A stretch of 64,000 nt of DNA from Anniella stebbinsi (GCA_029215795.1 JARDYH010000005.1:40306001-40370000); one strand, 5' to 3'. Shown: positions 48,353-58,922, numbered from the stretch's first letter. Numbers and translations: made by a program. The notes: generated from the letters alone by a model not told the origin.

Positions 48353-49266
48353 CTATGCTATGTGATGTACCACAAGGCGCCATCCTATCCCCAATGCTGT
48401 TTAACATCTACATGAAACCGCTGGGAGAGATCATCTGGAGGCATGGGGCAGGGTGTTATCAGTACGCTGATGACACCCAAATATATTTCTCTATGCCTTT
48501 GACAACAGCGTCAGCTAAGGATAGTGTGTCTCCTCTGAATAAATGTTTGGAGGCGGTAATGGGCTGAATGAGAAAAACAAACTGAAGCTGAATCCAGATA
48601 AGACGGAATCCAGATAAGATGGAGGTGCTTACTGTCAAAGGCCACAACCTGGGGTTGGAGGTGTGTCAACCAGTTCTGGATGGGGTTACACTCCCCCTGA
48701 AAGGCTATGTTTGCAGCTTGGGGGTGCTGCAAATGACAGCCCAGATAGATGCGACGGCCAGGAGTGCCTACTATCAGCTTCGGCTGATATGCCAGCTGTG
48801 CCCCTTCCTAGAGTTGGAAGACCTAAAGTCAGTAGTGCACACGCTGGTAACTTCAAGGCTCAACTTCTGCAATGCACTGTACATAGGGCTACCTCTGTGC
48901 CTAATCCGGAAACTTCAACTAGTTTAAAATGTGGCAGCCAGGTTGGTCACTGGTACACCTAGGGGTGACCATATCACACCAGCTTTAAAATCTCTCCACT
49001 GGCTGCCAGTTAGTTTCCCATACAATCTGCCCCGCATGCTCAGGTCCTCTGGGAAGAATTTACTATAGTCAGCCAAGACTAGGCTGACAACTGAACGTGG
49101 AGAGGTAGCAAGCATGGTTCTCTCTGTGCCACCTACAGTTAGTAGTGTACGCCACTGGTAACTTCGAGACTAGACTTCTGCAATGCGCTGTACATAGGGC
49201 TACCTCTGTGCCTAGTCCGGAAACTTCAACTAGTTCAAAATATGGCAGCCAGATTAGTCACTGGTA
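48353..49266 (+). repeat. L2-like LINE fragments, rearranged, 5' of the provirus
   Basis: The frame at 48355-48567 carries the reverse transcriptase signatures VPQGAILSPMLFNIY and YADDTQIY, in the order used by L2/CR1-clade LINEs. The C-terminal region follows to about 49091. It lacks roughly 90 bp relative to 58411-58780. From about 49133 a second copy of the same ORF2 region begins (ACTTCTGCAATGCGCTGTAC) and runs into the provirus. So two partial copies lie head to tail. Confidence 0.75.
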
Positions 49267-49680
49267 TGAGAAGGAACTTGAACTTAACTGACCACAGTCA
49301 GCTTGACCAAAGTGACTCCATTTTGATTAACCCCCCCATTCTCTTTTCTCTTTGTTTTTCCTCATAAGTAGCTTCGATGCAGCTGTATGCAGGCAGCGTG
49401 CAGGCAGCAGACCGCAGACCATGTGACCTGACCTAGTTGAAGAAGTAACAGACCAGACCATAAAAGGAAACACCTGCCTGCCATACCGTTGTGTTGCGTG
49501 CGCATTATCCTGTTGTGTGACATGCATATTTCCTGTTTGCTTGAAATGTATATCTAGCTGCTTCACCCATTAGGGGGGGCAGTCTGTGGAATGATTCCAG
49601 GCTGTCATTTTTGCTAGCAAATAAAGGCTGTCTGTTTGAAACTGCAACTTTGGATTGGACTCCGATTAATTACTGTAACA
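49267..49680 (+). repeat. 5' LTR (414 bp)
   Basis: It begins TGAGAAGG and ends TGTAACA, the TG...CA boundary of retroviral LTRs. A TATA-like ATAAAAG is at 49460-49466 and the poly(A) signal AATAAA at 49619-49624. By position, U3 is roughly 49267-49490, R to about 49643, then U5. Compared with the 3' LTR there are substitutions at 49425, 49440, 49486 and 49524 and a 1-nt difference in the C run near 49331. Confidence 0.95.
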
Positions 49681-49683
49681 TTT

Positions 49684-49701
49684 TGGTGCATTGGCCGGGA
49701 A
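49684..49701 (+). promoter_or_regulatory. Primer-binding site for tRNA-Gly(GCC)
   Basis: TGGTGCATTGGCCGGGAA begins 3 nt after the LTR. It is an 18/18 complement of the 3' end of vertebrate tRNA-Gly(GCC) including CCA, from known tRNA sequence. Confidence 0.9.
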
Positions 49702-50398
49702 TCATCCCTCACTGGGAGACCCGCCTGATAATTGGAGGACCCTACCAGGGAGATTTCCCCCGCTTCCGCTTGGTTCCCCGCGGCCCCCAGCCGGCCGTGG
49801 TCCTCCTTGGGAGCGCGCCTCCAGCCTTTTAGCTGGTGCCCATACAGGTTCTACGGCGGGTGCGGGGACAGCGCGGAACAAAAACGGACTGAGCGGAAGT
49901 TCAGTGCAGACACCCTACTGTCCGGCGCCGGAACATCTGGACCAGGCAAGTATAGAGGGAAGCTTCCTATTCTGTCTTAGGTTTTGTGTTGGCCGACTCA
50001 GTAGAGTCGAAGGGGGGCCTGATCAACCCTCGGAATTGTAAACGCGCGTTTTGTCTTGTATTGGCTGACTCAGTAGAGTCGAAGGGGGGGCCTGATCATC
50101 CCTCCGTAATGATAGTCTTGTTTCTTTGAACTGGGAGGTTTGGGAGGACGGGCGTCGTCCTGGATGTCTGATGTGTGCATGACTGCCTGATTTCCATTGC
50201 TGACCGTTGGGCAGTCGCCCTGGGACGCCTCTGGGTGTCTTGAATTTCCGGCAGCGTGGGCTGGTAGTGAAGAGACTGTATTCCTCTGTATCAGCCGCCT
50301 GACTCCCCCAATCCCTACAGTCAGACGGTTCCCTGTCAATCTCCCCTTCTGTGTATTGTTAGTCTGGTGGACTATACTGTGAATTAGTCAGGAAAAGG
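49702..50398 (+). promoter_or_regulatory. Retroviral 5' leader with duplicated hairpin
   Basis: The leader contains an imperfect direct duplication (49981-50032 and 50048-50105), each carrying the stem-loop GACTC-AGTA-GAGTC (49995-50008, 50067-50080) followed by GAAGGGGGGCCTGATCA-like sequence. In gammaretroviruses this region holds the packaging and dimerisation signals; that role here is inference. A splice donor should also lie here but was not resolved. Confidence 0.65.
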
Positions 50399-52282
50399 AT
50401 GGGGGGAGGTTCTTCAACTCCACTGAACCTTATGATCAAACATTTCAGTGAGGTTTTTGATCAGGCCAAGTGCAATGTAGATGCAATGGAAGCTAAGTGT
50501 TACTATGACTGGCCCGCCCTAGGCCCCCTGGTAGATTGGCCGCCCCAAGGTACTTTCTCTGAGCCCTATATTTCCCGAGTTTACAACCTGGCCATAATAG
50601 AAGGAGGACCCTTGCCCCCTGAAGACATTCCATACGCTGAAGGGTGGCTCAAAGTTGCCAAGCATCCGCCACCCTGGGCTAGGAAAGCCGTCGAGAACGC
50701 AGCTCTCATTTTGATGAATCAAGCCAAAAAGGAAAGAAAAGCCAAACCCAAGGCAAACCGTCAGGAACCTACGAAGCCACGGGGCCCCTTCACTTATTCT
50801 AGTCTTCAGGCACCACCACCGATCTTGCCAAGTTCCCCCGAAGAGTTGCCCCCGCCTTATGTTTTGGCACCACCTGCAGCCCCGATTCCAGCGCAACCTG
50901 CAGCCCCGATTCCAGCGCAACCTGCAGCCCCGACTCCTACTCAGCAGCCCTCGACCCCAACCCCGGCTCAGCCCATGGTCTCCGATGCGCCAGAACCGGC
51001 TCCACAGTGGAATCACCCCCCCACACCGAAGCCACCCTACCCAAGTTCATTTTTTGATACCAGTGTCGAACATTTGCAACAGCTTGTTGACACTTTAAAA
51101 CCAGCAGCAGACAACCTGCGTCACTCGAATCGATTACTCTTAAAGAGTTTCGAAGACTGCCCTGAGAATGTGAAGGTTTTGCCTGTCCGAGAGGCGCCCG
51201 CCCTTCTGGCCGGAGGTCAAGATGCAGCTGGAATCCCTACCTACCAGACAGTTACAACCTACACATACGTCCCCTTTCAGTCCTCTGACCTCTTGAACTG
51301 GAAAAATCACGGGCCGTCCTATGAAGATGAGCCAGAAAAATTTGTTGACCTGATTGAAGGCGTTGTCACTGCCCACAACCCAACCTGGGCCGATATCCAA
51401 CAACTGATGGGATATCTGCTGACAACTGAACAGAGACTGCAGACCCAAGCTAACCTCGAAAATGCAGCTACTGAACGAGGCCAGAGAGAAGGCATCCCTG
51501 ACCCCAATCAGAGCATCACCACCTACGCCCCAAGACTAAACCCTCAATAGAACATACAAACTACAGAAGGACGTGAGCGTCAGCGTAGTTACCAGCAAGC
51601 GTTCATTGATGCCATCAAGAAAGGCAGGCGTAAGATGATGAACATGCAGAAAATCCACGAGATTACACAAGAAAAGACAGAGAGTCCTGGGGCCTTCTTA
51701 GAACGCCTAATGAAAGCCTACCGCCGCCATACCCCCATCGACCCTGAAGACCCCAATAACCGCCAGACTCTTGTCTTGTCCTTCGTTTCGCAATCCGCTC
51801 CTGATATCCGGAAGAAGTTACAGAAGACTGAGGGGTTTGAAGGAATGTCCATCACTCAGTTGAAAGCACTAGCTGACCGCGTCTTCACGCATCGAGACGT
51901 GGAGGAGAAAAAAGAGCAGACCAAGTTAATGGAAAAGAAAGCCAGTCTCATCGCCGCCGCCCTCCGACCAAGAGGCCCCCCCGAACAATACCTTGCTCGT
52001 CCTCAGCCCTATTCATCTGCACCAGGCCAAGGAAGAGGACAGGCCCCTGAGAGACCCCTCTTGGGTCGGAACCAGTGTGCTTTTTGTAAGGAGTTGGGTC
52101 ATTGGAAGATGGACTGTCCAGCCAACCGCTGATCCAGACCAGACCCGAACACTGAACCAAACAGAACTAGAGGCAGGGGGAGAGCACAGGGACACCTGAA
52201 CCCGATGGCACCACCACCCTACCCACCGCAGATGCCGTCCTGCACGATGACCATGGAAGATTGTTATGATGAAGAAGACTGA
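50399..52282 (+). pseudogene. gag: Provirus gag, two premature stops
   Basis: Gag forms the virion core. The start ATG is followed by GGGSS, a myristoylation-type N-terminus of the matrix. A PPPY late-domain motif is at codons 151-154, in a Pro/Ala-rich segment containing three 24-bp tandem units (50873-50944). Capsid probably starts near codon 262 (PVRE). The major homology region is at 51662-51730 and one CCHC zinc knuckle (C-x2-C-x4-H-x4-C) at 52076-52117. The frame is interrupted by TAG at 51548-51550 in capsid and TGA at 52130-52132 just after the knuckle. It then stays open for 49 codons to the TGA at 52280-52282, which I take as the natural terminator. Frame is otherwise unbroken over about 1.9 kb. 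Gammaretroviral assignment is firm; exact cleavage sites are not. Confidence 0.9.
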
Positions 52283-52304
52283 AGATGTCCGCGGGGCGCC
52301 CCGC
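52280..52304 (+). promoter_or_regulatory. Probable gag-pol UGA readthrough signal
   Basis: TGA is followed by an 8-nt spacer (AGATGTCC) and the perfect palindrome GCGGGGCGCCCCGC (52291-52304), able to form a 5-bp GC stem with a GCGC loop. Protease begins in the same frame directly downstream. Gammaretroviruses express pol by stop-codon readthrough stimulated by a structure 8 nt downstream; the match in layout is seen, the function is inferred. UGA rather than UAG is used. Confidence 0.65.
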
Positions 52305-55300
52305 CTCCCGACCCCGTCATGGAAATAACAGTGAGAGGCCAGAAAGTCACTGGACTCTTGGACTCTGGAGCTCAACGCTCTGTCCTGACCAAAAAGATGA
52401 AACTGCCCCTCAATAAAAATGAATCAATACCTATAATTGGAGCCGGAGGACGAGTGATGCAAGCACCCAGGTTCAAACCTTTGAAAACCCAAATTGGACA
52501 GTGTAAAACCCAGCACGAGTTCATCCTTATACCCTCCTGCCCAACTCCACTCATTGGTCGTGACCTCGTGTGCAAAATAGGGGCCACCCTGACCTTCCAT
52601 CCTAACGGGAAAGTAACGGGCAGTGCTGAGGGCCACCCTTTGGCCATAATATGCCCCCTCCGAGAAGCGTGGCGCATGAGTCCCTCAATGGGTCTTTGCG
52701 CACCAATACAAGTAGAAGTCTCCGAAGTAGCCCAAAGAGTGATCCGAGCTGTACCTCAGGTCTGGTCCGAAGACAACCCAGGGAGCCTCGCCTTGACAGC
52801 TGACCCTGTAATCGTGGAACTGAAACCTAACCATGTTATTGTCAACCAAGCCCAGTACCCCATCCCAGTTGAAGCAAGGCTATCGATGCATGAACACTTA
52901 GAGAAATTGCTCCAGCAAAACGTCCTGGTGCCAGTCACTTCTCCTTGGAATACTCCCTTGCTGCCAGTTAAGAAGCCCAACAGTGACCAGTACCGGCCAG
53001 TTCAAGACCTTCGCCAGGTGAACCAACAGACGAAAGACATTGCAGTCACAGTGGCAGATCCTTATTCCCTTATTGGCCTGATACCTGGAGACAGCCTCTG
53101 GTACACCGTCATCGACTTGAAAGATGCATTCTTCTCTGTTCCACTGCATCCAGCCTCACAAGAAATCTTCGCTTTCACTTGGGAACACCCTCGCACTGGC
53201 AGGAAGCATCAGTTAACATGGTCCAGAATTCCACAGGGGTGGAAGTCCAGTCCGACCCTCTTCAGCAGACAACTGTCCAAGGATCTTCAGCAATTCCAAG
53301 ATGAAAGAGGACTCATCTTAGAGTACGTCGATGATCTACTTTTGCCACGCCCCACCGAAGAAGAGTGCCTCCTAGACTCCATAAAACTTCTCCAGCACCT
53401 GGCAAAGCTGGGATACCGCGCTAGCAAAGCAAAAGCACAAATTTGCAGCCAAGCAGTCACATATCTGGGGTTCATCATTAAGAAAAACACGCGCCTCCTA
53501 AGCTCCAGCCGAACCCAAGCCATTAACTGCGTGCCACAGCCCAACAACAAAAAGGAACTCAGAATTTTCCTTGGCATGGCCGGCTACTGTCGCATCTGGA
53601 TTCTGAACTATGCTGCCTTGACTCAGCCCCTCTATGAACTCCTGAAAACCAACCTACCTGAGTCAGCCCCGCTCGAATGGACACCAGAGGCCATCCACAG
53701 CCTTCGAGACCTGAAGATAGCCCTCACCAGCCCCCCAGCTTTAGGACTGCCTGACATAAGCAAGCCCTTTCACTTGTATGTAGATGAAAGAAAAGGAACT
53801 GCTGTCGGAGTCCTAACCCAACGCATAGGCTCCTGGAACCGCCCCGTTGCCTTCCTGAGTAAGAATACTGATCCTGTCAGTCGTGGATGGCCCAGCTGTC
53901 TCCGCTGCATTGCTGCTGCATGCCTGCTCCTGACTGAGGCCATAAAACTCACATATGGCCAAACCATTGAAGTGACCGCCTCCCATTCAATGAAAGCGCT
54001 GCTTGAAACTCATGGGCCTAGATGGATGACCAATTCACGACTTGTAAAGTACCGTGCTCTGCTGTGTGAGAACCCAAACGTGCACGTGAAAGACTGTGCC
54101 ACTCTGAACCCTGCCACTTTAATGCCTCTGCCTGAAGCCCCTGTTCATGATTGCCAGGAGATTATGGAAACCGTGCATTCCAGTCGGCCTGATCTTAAAG
54201 ACACTCCAATTCCTGGGAGCGTTGTCCTGTTTACAGATGGAAGCAGTTTTGTCCGGAACGGAACCAGATACTCTGGCTACGCAGTAGTCACTGAAGACGA
54301 AATCCTAATGGCAGAGCCCTTGCCCCCAGGCACATCCGCCCAGAAAGCAGAACTAGTAGCGCTTATAGCCGCCTTAGAATGGGCAAAAGAGAAGAAAGTC
54401 ACCATCTACACTAACTCTAAATATGCATACCTGACTCTCCAAGTCCACGGGGCACTATACCGAGAGTGAGGATTTTTGACTGCTGAGGGAAAAGACATTG
54501 CCCATTCCACAGAAATTCAGAAGCTCCTCCAAGCCGTTTGGAAACCAGCGAAAGTAGCCGTTATCCACTGCAGAGCGCACACAGGAAGATCCAACCCCAT
54601 TGCCCGGGGAAATCAAAAAGCAGATCAAGCCGCCAAAGAAGCCGCAGCAAAACCCAGGCCCTGTCTCCCATCAGCGCTGGTCATCACACTGCCACCACTT
54701 CCTTCCACCAGAGATGTGCCTTACAATGAGGAAGAAAAGAAGGAAGCCCTCAGCCAGAATTACAGTCAGCTGCGAGGTTTCTATGTCCTCCCGGATGGCC
54801 GAATCTGGGTGCCCAGAAGCCTAGCCAGGACATCTGTTTTCCATATGCATCACCAGTGCCATCTAGGCAAAGAAGCTCTCCGCCACCTCATTGAGAAAAC
54901 CATGTACATTGATAAGCTGGCAAGCCTCTGGCAGACGTTTCCAGAGGATGTATCGTATGTGCAAAGAATAACCCAAGAAAAGGTCCAATCCCACTGCCTG
55001 GTCAGATACTCAGGGGCAGCCGTCCATTCCAAGTTGTTCAATTAGATTTCACACATATGCCACCAGCTGCTGGTTACAAGCTTCTCCTAGTCGCCGTTTG
55101 CACTTTCTCTGGATGGGTAGAAGCCTGGCCTGCAAAAGCAGAAAGCTCAAAAGAAGTGACTAAACATTTATTAGAAGACCTGATACCTCGCTATGGGATG
55201 CCCAGACAAATAAACAGTGACAATGGAGCAGCCTTTCAAGCAGAGGTCACTGAGAAACTCTCCAAGGCCTTACAAGTAGACTGGAAGCTACACTGCGCAT

Positions 55301-55914
55301 GGAGACCTCAGAGCAGTGGGGCAGTAGAGAGAGCCAATCAGACTATCAAATTGCATCTACGAAAACTCTGTGCGGAAACCAGATCGAAATGGATGCCCAT
55401 GCTGCCTGTGGCCTTGCTACACATGCGCTGTACACCAAGGACCAATAGACTGACCCCTTATGAACTAGTCTATGGAAGACCCCCGCCGTTACCCAGTGTG
55501 GTCGAAACCCTACCACTGCGAGGAGAGATTGGGCTAAATAGAGTCCTCAAAGAACTGAATCAGACAGTGTTAGAATTGGGACAGTATACTGAGCAAGGAC
55601 CAGTTGGGCTAACAACTCCAGTCCATGGGTTTAAGCCTGGGGACCAAGTATATGTTAAAAGCTATAAAGAAGATATTTTAGGAAAAACTTGGGAAGGGCC
55701 CTCCACGGTCTTACTGACTACCCCTACTGCCTTAAAGGTTGAAGGAAACCCGATCTGGATCCATTGGAGCCGTGTGAAAGCAGCAGCAGCGCCTACAGAC
55801 CAATGGCAGGTTACCAAGCAACACCAACTGAAAATGACGCTGAAGAAACTGCCTGCGATGCTGGACGTGACGGGAGAAGCCTCCCCAGGGCAGGTGCCCG
55901 AGGGAGCGAAGTGA
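52283..55914 (+). pseudogene. pol: Provirus pro-pol, one nonsense and one frameshift
   Basis: Pol encodes protease, reverse transcriptase, RNase H and integrase. Protease active site is LDSGA (Asp codon 52361). RT has DLKDAFF (about 53114) and YVDD (53324-53335). RNase H has TDGSS (Asp 54236) and the Glu at 54350, but the third acidic position is Asn (AAC, 54413-54415). TGA at 54467-54469 truncates RNase H; the frame then continues. Integrase shows H-x3-H (54848, 54860). The C-x2-C (54949, 54958) is in another frame, so a net 1-nt loss (or 2-nt gain) lies between about 54863 and 54948. The DD35E residues follow at 55045, 55219 and 55327, and a GPY/F-like tail WEGPSTVLL. The end TGA is at 55912-55914, overlapping env. 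Confidence 0.93.
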
Positions 55915-57965
55915 CTGGGGGCGCTGCATCCCTTCCCATCCCGGATAGAGGAAGTGGACACCGCCCGAAGACTCCTGAAAGACTTTTAGTGTTAATATTC
56001 CTGTTGGTTCTTGCCCCTGCCTCAAGTGATGTCACTCCCTGTCAGTCATGTATTAAGACTGTTAAATTACATAACCAGGTCAAGCAGACACTCATTTATC
56101 AGAGCAGGCTCCAGTGTAAGGGCAAAGTGCAACCATGCACTTTCCAGAACGTCACTTATTCAGCCTGCACACAGAACAGTGCCATCACCTGTTTCAACCC
56201 GAGAGAAACCCCAGCTCAGTGGTATCTAGAAGTCAGAGATGCTTATAGTGGGGGAACCCTAATCCAGAAACTGCCCCTAAAAAGTCCCACTACTAAAGTG
56301 TCCCTAATAATAGACCCTTGCCGCCATGCCAAGTGGCCGCAGTCATGCGGGAGCCTAGACTGGGAAAGGGAGTATACACATAATGATAAATATATTTGCC
56401 CCCAGAAATACTCCAGTTCTGGTGGCTCCGGCTGTTCAAACGAATGCCCGTATTGGAAATGTGCATGGTGGGCCACATGGAATAGGAGCGGGGTAACTGC
56501 AACCCTGACCAAGGTTCCAGTATCAAGTGATTGTATGTCACAGAAATGCAATTTAGTTAACTTTACCCTCTTCAATCCCCAACAGTTTATTTCCATGTTT
56601 GGGTCCCAAATGGGCATTCGTATCCACGGTCGGGGCGCAGATCCTCTAGGATACTTCCACATACAGGTCACGCAATATGTTGAGAACGGACATACCATCC
56701 AAGAGCATTTCTTTTCAGATTTTTGGAAAGAAGTGAAAATTCCTTTTGAAGTCCCTGAGATTGCGTGAAACCTTTTTGTCACCTTTGCTGAAGCTGTTGC
56801 TAACACCCTCAATATCAGTAACTGTTATGTATGCGGAGGTACCCAATTAGGGGACCAGTGGCCATGGGAGGCAGCTGAATTAAATGTTAGCCAACCATAT
56901 AACAAGACCAAGGATCCGAATCCTCACAGCCAGTGGATGTTAAAAGACACAATTGTGGGTCAGTGGTGCCTCCAGTGCCTGCACCCATCAGCCCCCAAGA
57001 TTGGAGAAACCCCCTGTGAGTCACTCACCACCCTGAATGGCTCCGAGGTATCCTACTGGCCAAACCAGTCCGCAATCCCCAACAATCAGTTGTGGCCAGC
57101 GAGTCTCCAGTCCCGAATAAACACCACCCAAAGCCAGAGCTCTAACTGGCCAGCCCCCAAGGGATTGTATTGGATCTGCGGGCAGTATGCTTATTCTGAA
57201 CTCCCTGAGCCCTGGGCAGGCACTTGCACTCTAGGTGAGATCCGCCCCTCTTTCTTTCTGGTTCCCCTGTCAGAAGGTGTGCGCCTGGGTCACCCAGCGT
57301 ACAGCAAGCGCAGCATATCCCCTAATGTTAAAATTGGGGACTGGAAAGATGATGAGTGGCCTCCAGAGAGGATTGTTCAGTATTATGGCCCGGCCACCTG
57401 GGCTCAAGATGGTATGTCGGGGTACAGAACCCCCATTTATATGCTTAATAGAATTATACGCTTGCAAGCAGTGCTAGAATTAATAACCAATGAAACTGCA
57501 AGAGCATTGAATGTCCTATCCAAAACCCAGACCCAACTGCGAAATGCTGTGTATCAGAATCGCTTAGCTCTTGATTATTTGCTTGCTACTGAGGGCGGTG
57601 TGTGTGGAAAATTTAATCTTACTAATTGCTGCCTGCATATTGATGATAATAGAAAAGTTATTGAAGAGATCACCAGTAAAATGACTAAACTTGCTCATGT
57701 TCCTGTGCAGACCTGGAAAGGATTTGAATGGGCACAAGGACTGGGATCTTGGTTCACATGGATGGGAGAGCTGAAAGGGATCATAGCGATAGTCATTGTA
57801 GGACTCCTGATTTGTATCCTCTTGCCCTGTTTAATGCCCTTGTTGTTACAGAGCTTCCGTGGAATGGTGGAGCAAATAGCAGACCGGCGCACGGCTGTCC
57901 ACCTAATGGCCTTGCGCGATTACCGCCCTGTACCTATAACAGATGAAGATAGTGATACTCCTTAG
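55764..57965 (+). pseudogene. env: Provirus env, one premature stop
   Basis: Env is the surface/transmembrane glycoprotein. The frame opens at 55764 (a second ATG at 55803) and overlaps the end of pol by over 100 nt. A hydrophobic signal segment (LLVLIFLLVLA) is at residues 74-84, after an unusually long leader. SU has CQSC near its start and the CXXC motif CYVC at 56823-56834. TGA at 56766-56768 breaks SU just upstream of it; the frame is then open to 57963. The only basic cleavage candidate is SKR near 57303-57311. TM has a heptad-like region, then C-x7-CC (57603-57632), a membrane anchor (about 57773-57850) and a roughly 38-residue tail. C-x7-CC, not the commoner C-x6-CC, is notable. Env class beyond gamma-type is uncertain. 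Confidence 0.9.
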
Positions 57966-57984
57966 TAAATAACTAAGGAGTCTC

Positions 57985-57995
57985 AAAGGGGGGAA
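57985..57995 (+). promoter_or_regulatory. Polypurine tract
   Basis: AAAGGGGGGAA lies immediately before the 3' LTR, the standard plus-strand priming site. Confidence 0.9.
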
Positions 57996-58410
57996 TGAGA
58001 AGGAACTTGAACTTAACTGACCACAGTCAGCTTGACCAAAGTGACTCCATTTTGATTAACTCCCCCCATTCTCTTTTCTCTTTGTTTTTCCTCATAAGTA
58101 GCTTCGATGCAGCTGTATGCAGGCAGCGTGCAGGCAGCAGACCGCAGACCATGTAACCTGACCTAGTTGCAGAAGTAACAGACCAGACCATAAAAGGAAA
58201 CACCTGCCTGCCATATCGTTGTGTTGCGTGCGCATTATCCTGTTGTGTGACATACATATTTCCTGTTTGCTTGAAATGTATATCTAGCTGCTTCACCCAT
58301 TAGGGGGGGCAGTCTGTGGAATGATTCCAGGCTGTCATTTTTGCTAGCAAATAAAGGCTGTCTGTTTGAAACTGCAACTTTGGATTGGACTCCGATTAAT
58401 TACTGTAACA
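57996..58410 (+). repeat. 3' LTR (415 bp)
   Basis: It is collinear with the 5' LTR (four substitutions, one indel). TATA-like ATAAAAG is at 58190-58196 and AATAAA at 58349-58354. It ends TGTAACA, followed by the GGTA duplication. Confidence 0.95.
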
Positions 58411-58922
58411 GGTACACCTAGGGGTGACCATATCACACCAGCTTTGAAATCTCTCCACTGGCTGCCAATTAGTGTCCAGGAGAAGTACAAAGTGTTGGTT
58501 ATTACCTTTAAAGCCCTACATGATTTGGGTCCAGGTTACCTGCGGGATTGCCTTCTCCCATACAATCCGCCCCACATGCTCAGGTCCTCTGGGAAGAATT
58601 TATTACAGTCGGCGAAGACTAGGCTGACAACTGTTACCCAGAGGACCTTCTCTTCTGCCGCTCCCAGATTGTGGAATGACGTGCCAGGAGAGATCCGCCA
58701 ACTCACCAGTCTTCAAGAATTTAAAAGAGCTATAATGACTTATCTTTTCCTGCAGGCCTACCCAGATGAATTTTAAGTATTTTATTGGTATTTTATTGGT
58801 ATTTTAATGATGTATTGGTTTTATGTGCTTTTAATCAGTTTTGTGTATTTTATGTTTGATGTTGTTCCCTGCCTCGATCTGGAGGGAGAGGCGGGTAATA
58901 AATAAATAAATAAATAAATACA
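58411..58922 (+). repeat. L2-like LINE ORF2 C-terminus and 3' tail
   Basis: This continues the LINE copy interrupted by the provirus. The frame to 58776 contains DHITPALKSLHWLPI, ITFKALHDLGPGYL and APRLWNDVP, the C-terminal signature of L2/CR1-clade ORF2. After the stop comes a short 3' UTR with CCTCGATCTGGAGGGAGAGG and an (AAAT)n tail (58895-58920). Confidence 0.85.

Larger units (their letters stand above)
49267..58410 (+). mobile_element. Endogenous gammaretrovirus-like provirus, full length (9,144 bp)
   Basis: The order is LTR, primer-binding site, leader, gag, pro-pol, env, polypurine tract, LTR. It is flanked by a 4-bp duplication GGTA (49263-49266, 58411-58414). The LINE copy at 48950-48962 shows the empty target (CACTGGTACACC). 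Gag PPPY and single CCHC knuckle, pol in the gag frame after a stop, the GPY/F-type integrase tail and CXXC in Env support a gammaretroviral affinity. LTR divergence is about 1% (4 substitutions of 414, plus one indel), so the insertion is young. All three genes are broken by point lesions, so this copy cannot encode complete proteins. Confidence 0.95.

Noticed and set aside
50519..51016. 165-codon minus-strand ORF
   Set aside because: Shadow of proviral gag in its Pro-rich region.
52130..52132. TGA as the natural gag terminator
   Set aside because: The frame stays open for 49 more codons to the TGA at 52280, which has a readthrough-like structure just before protease.
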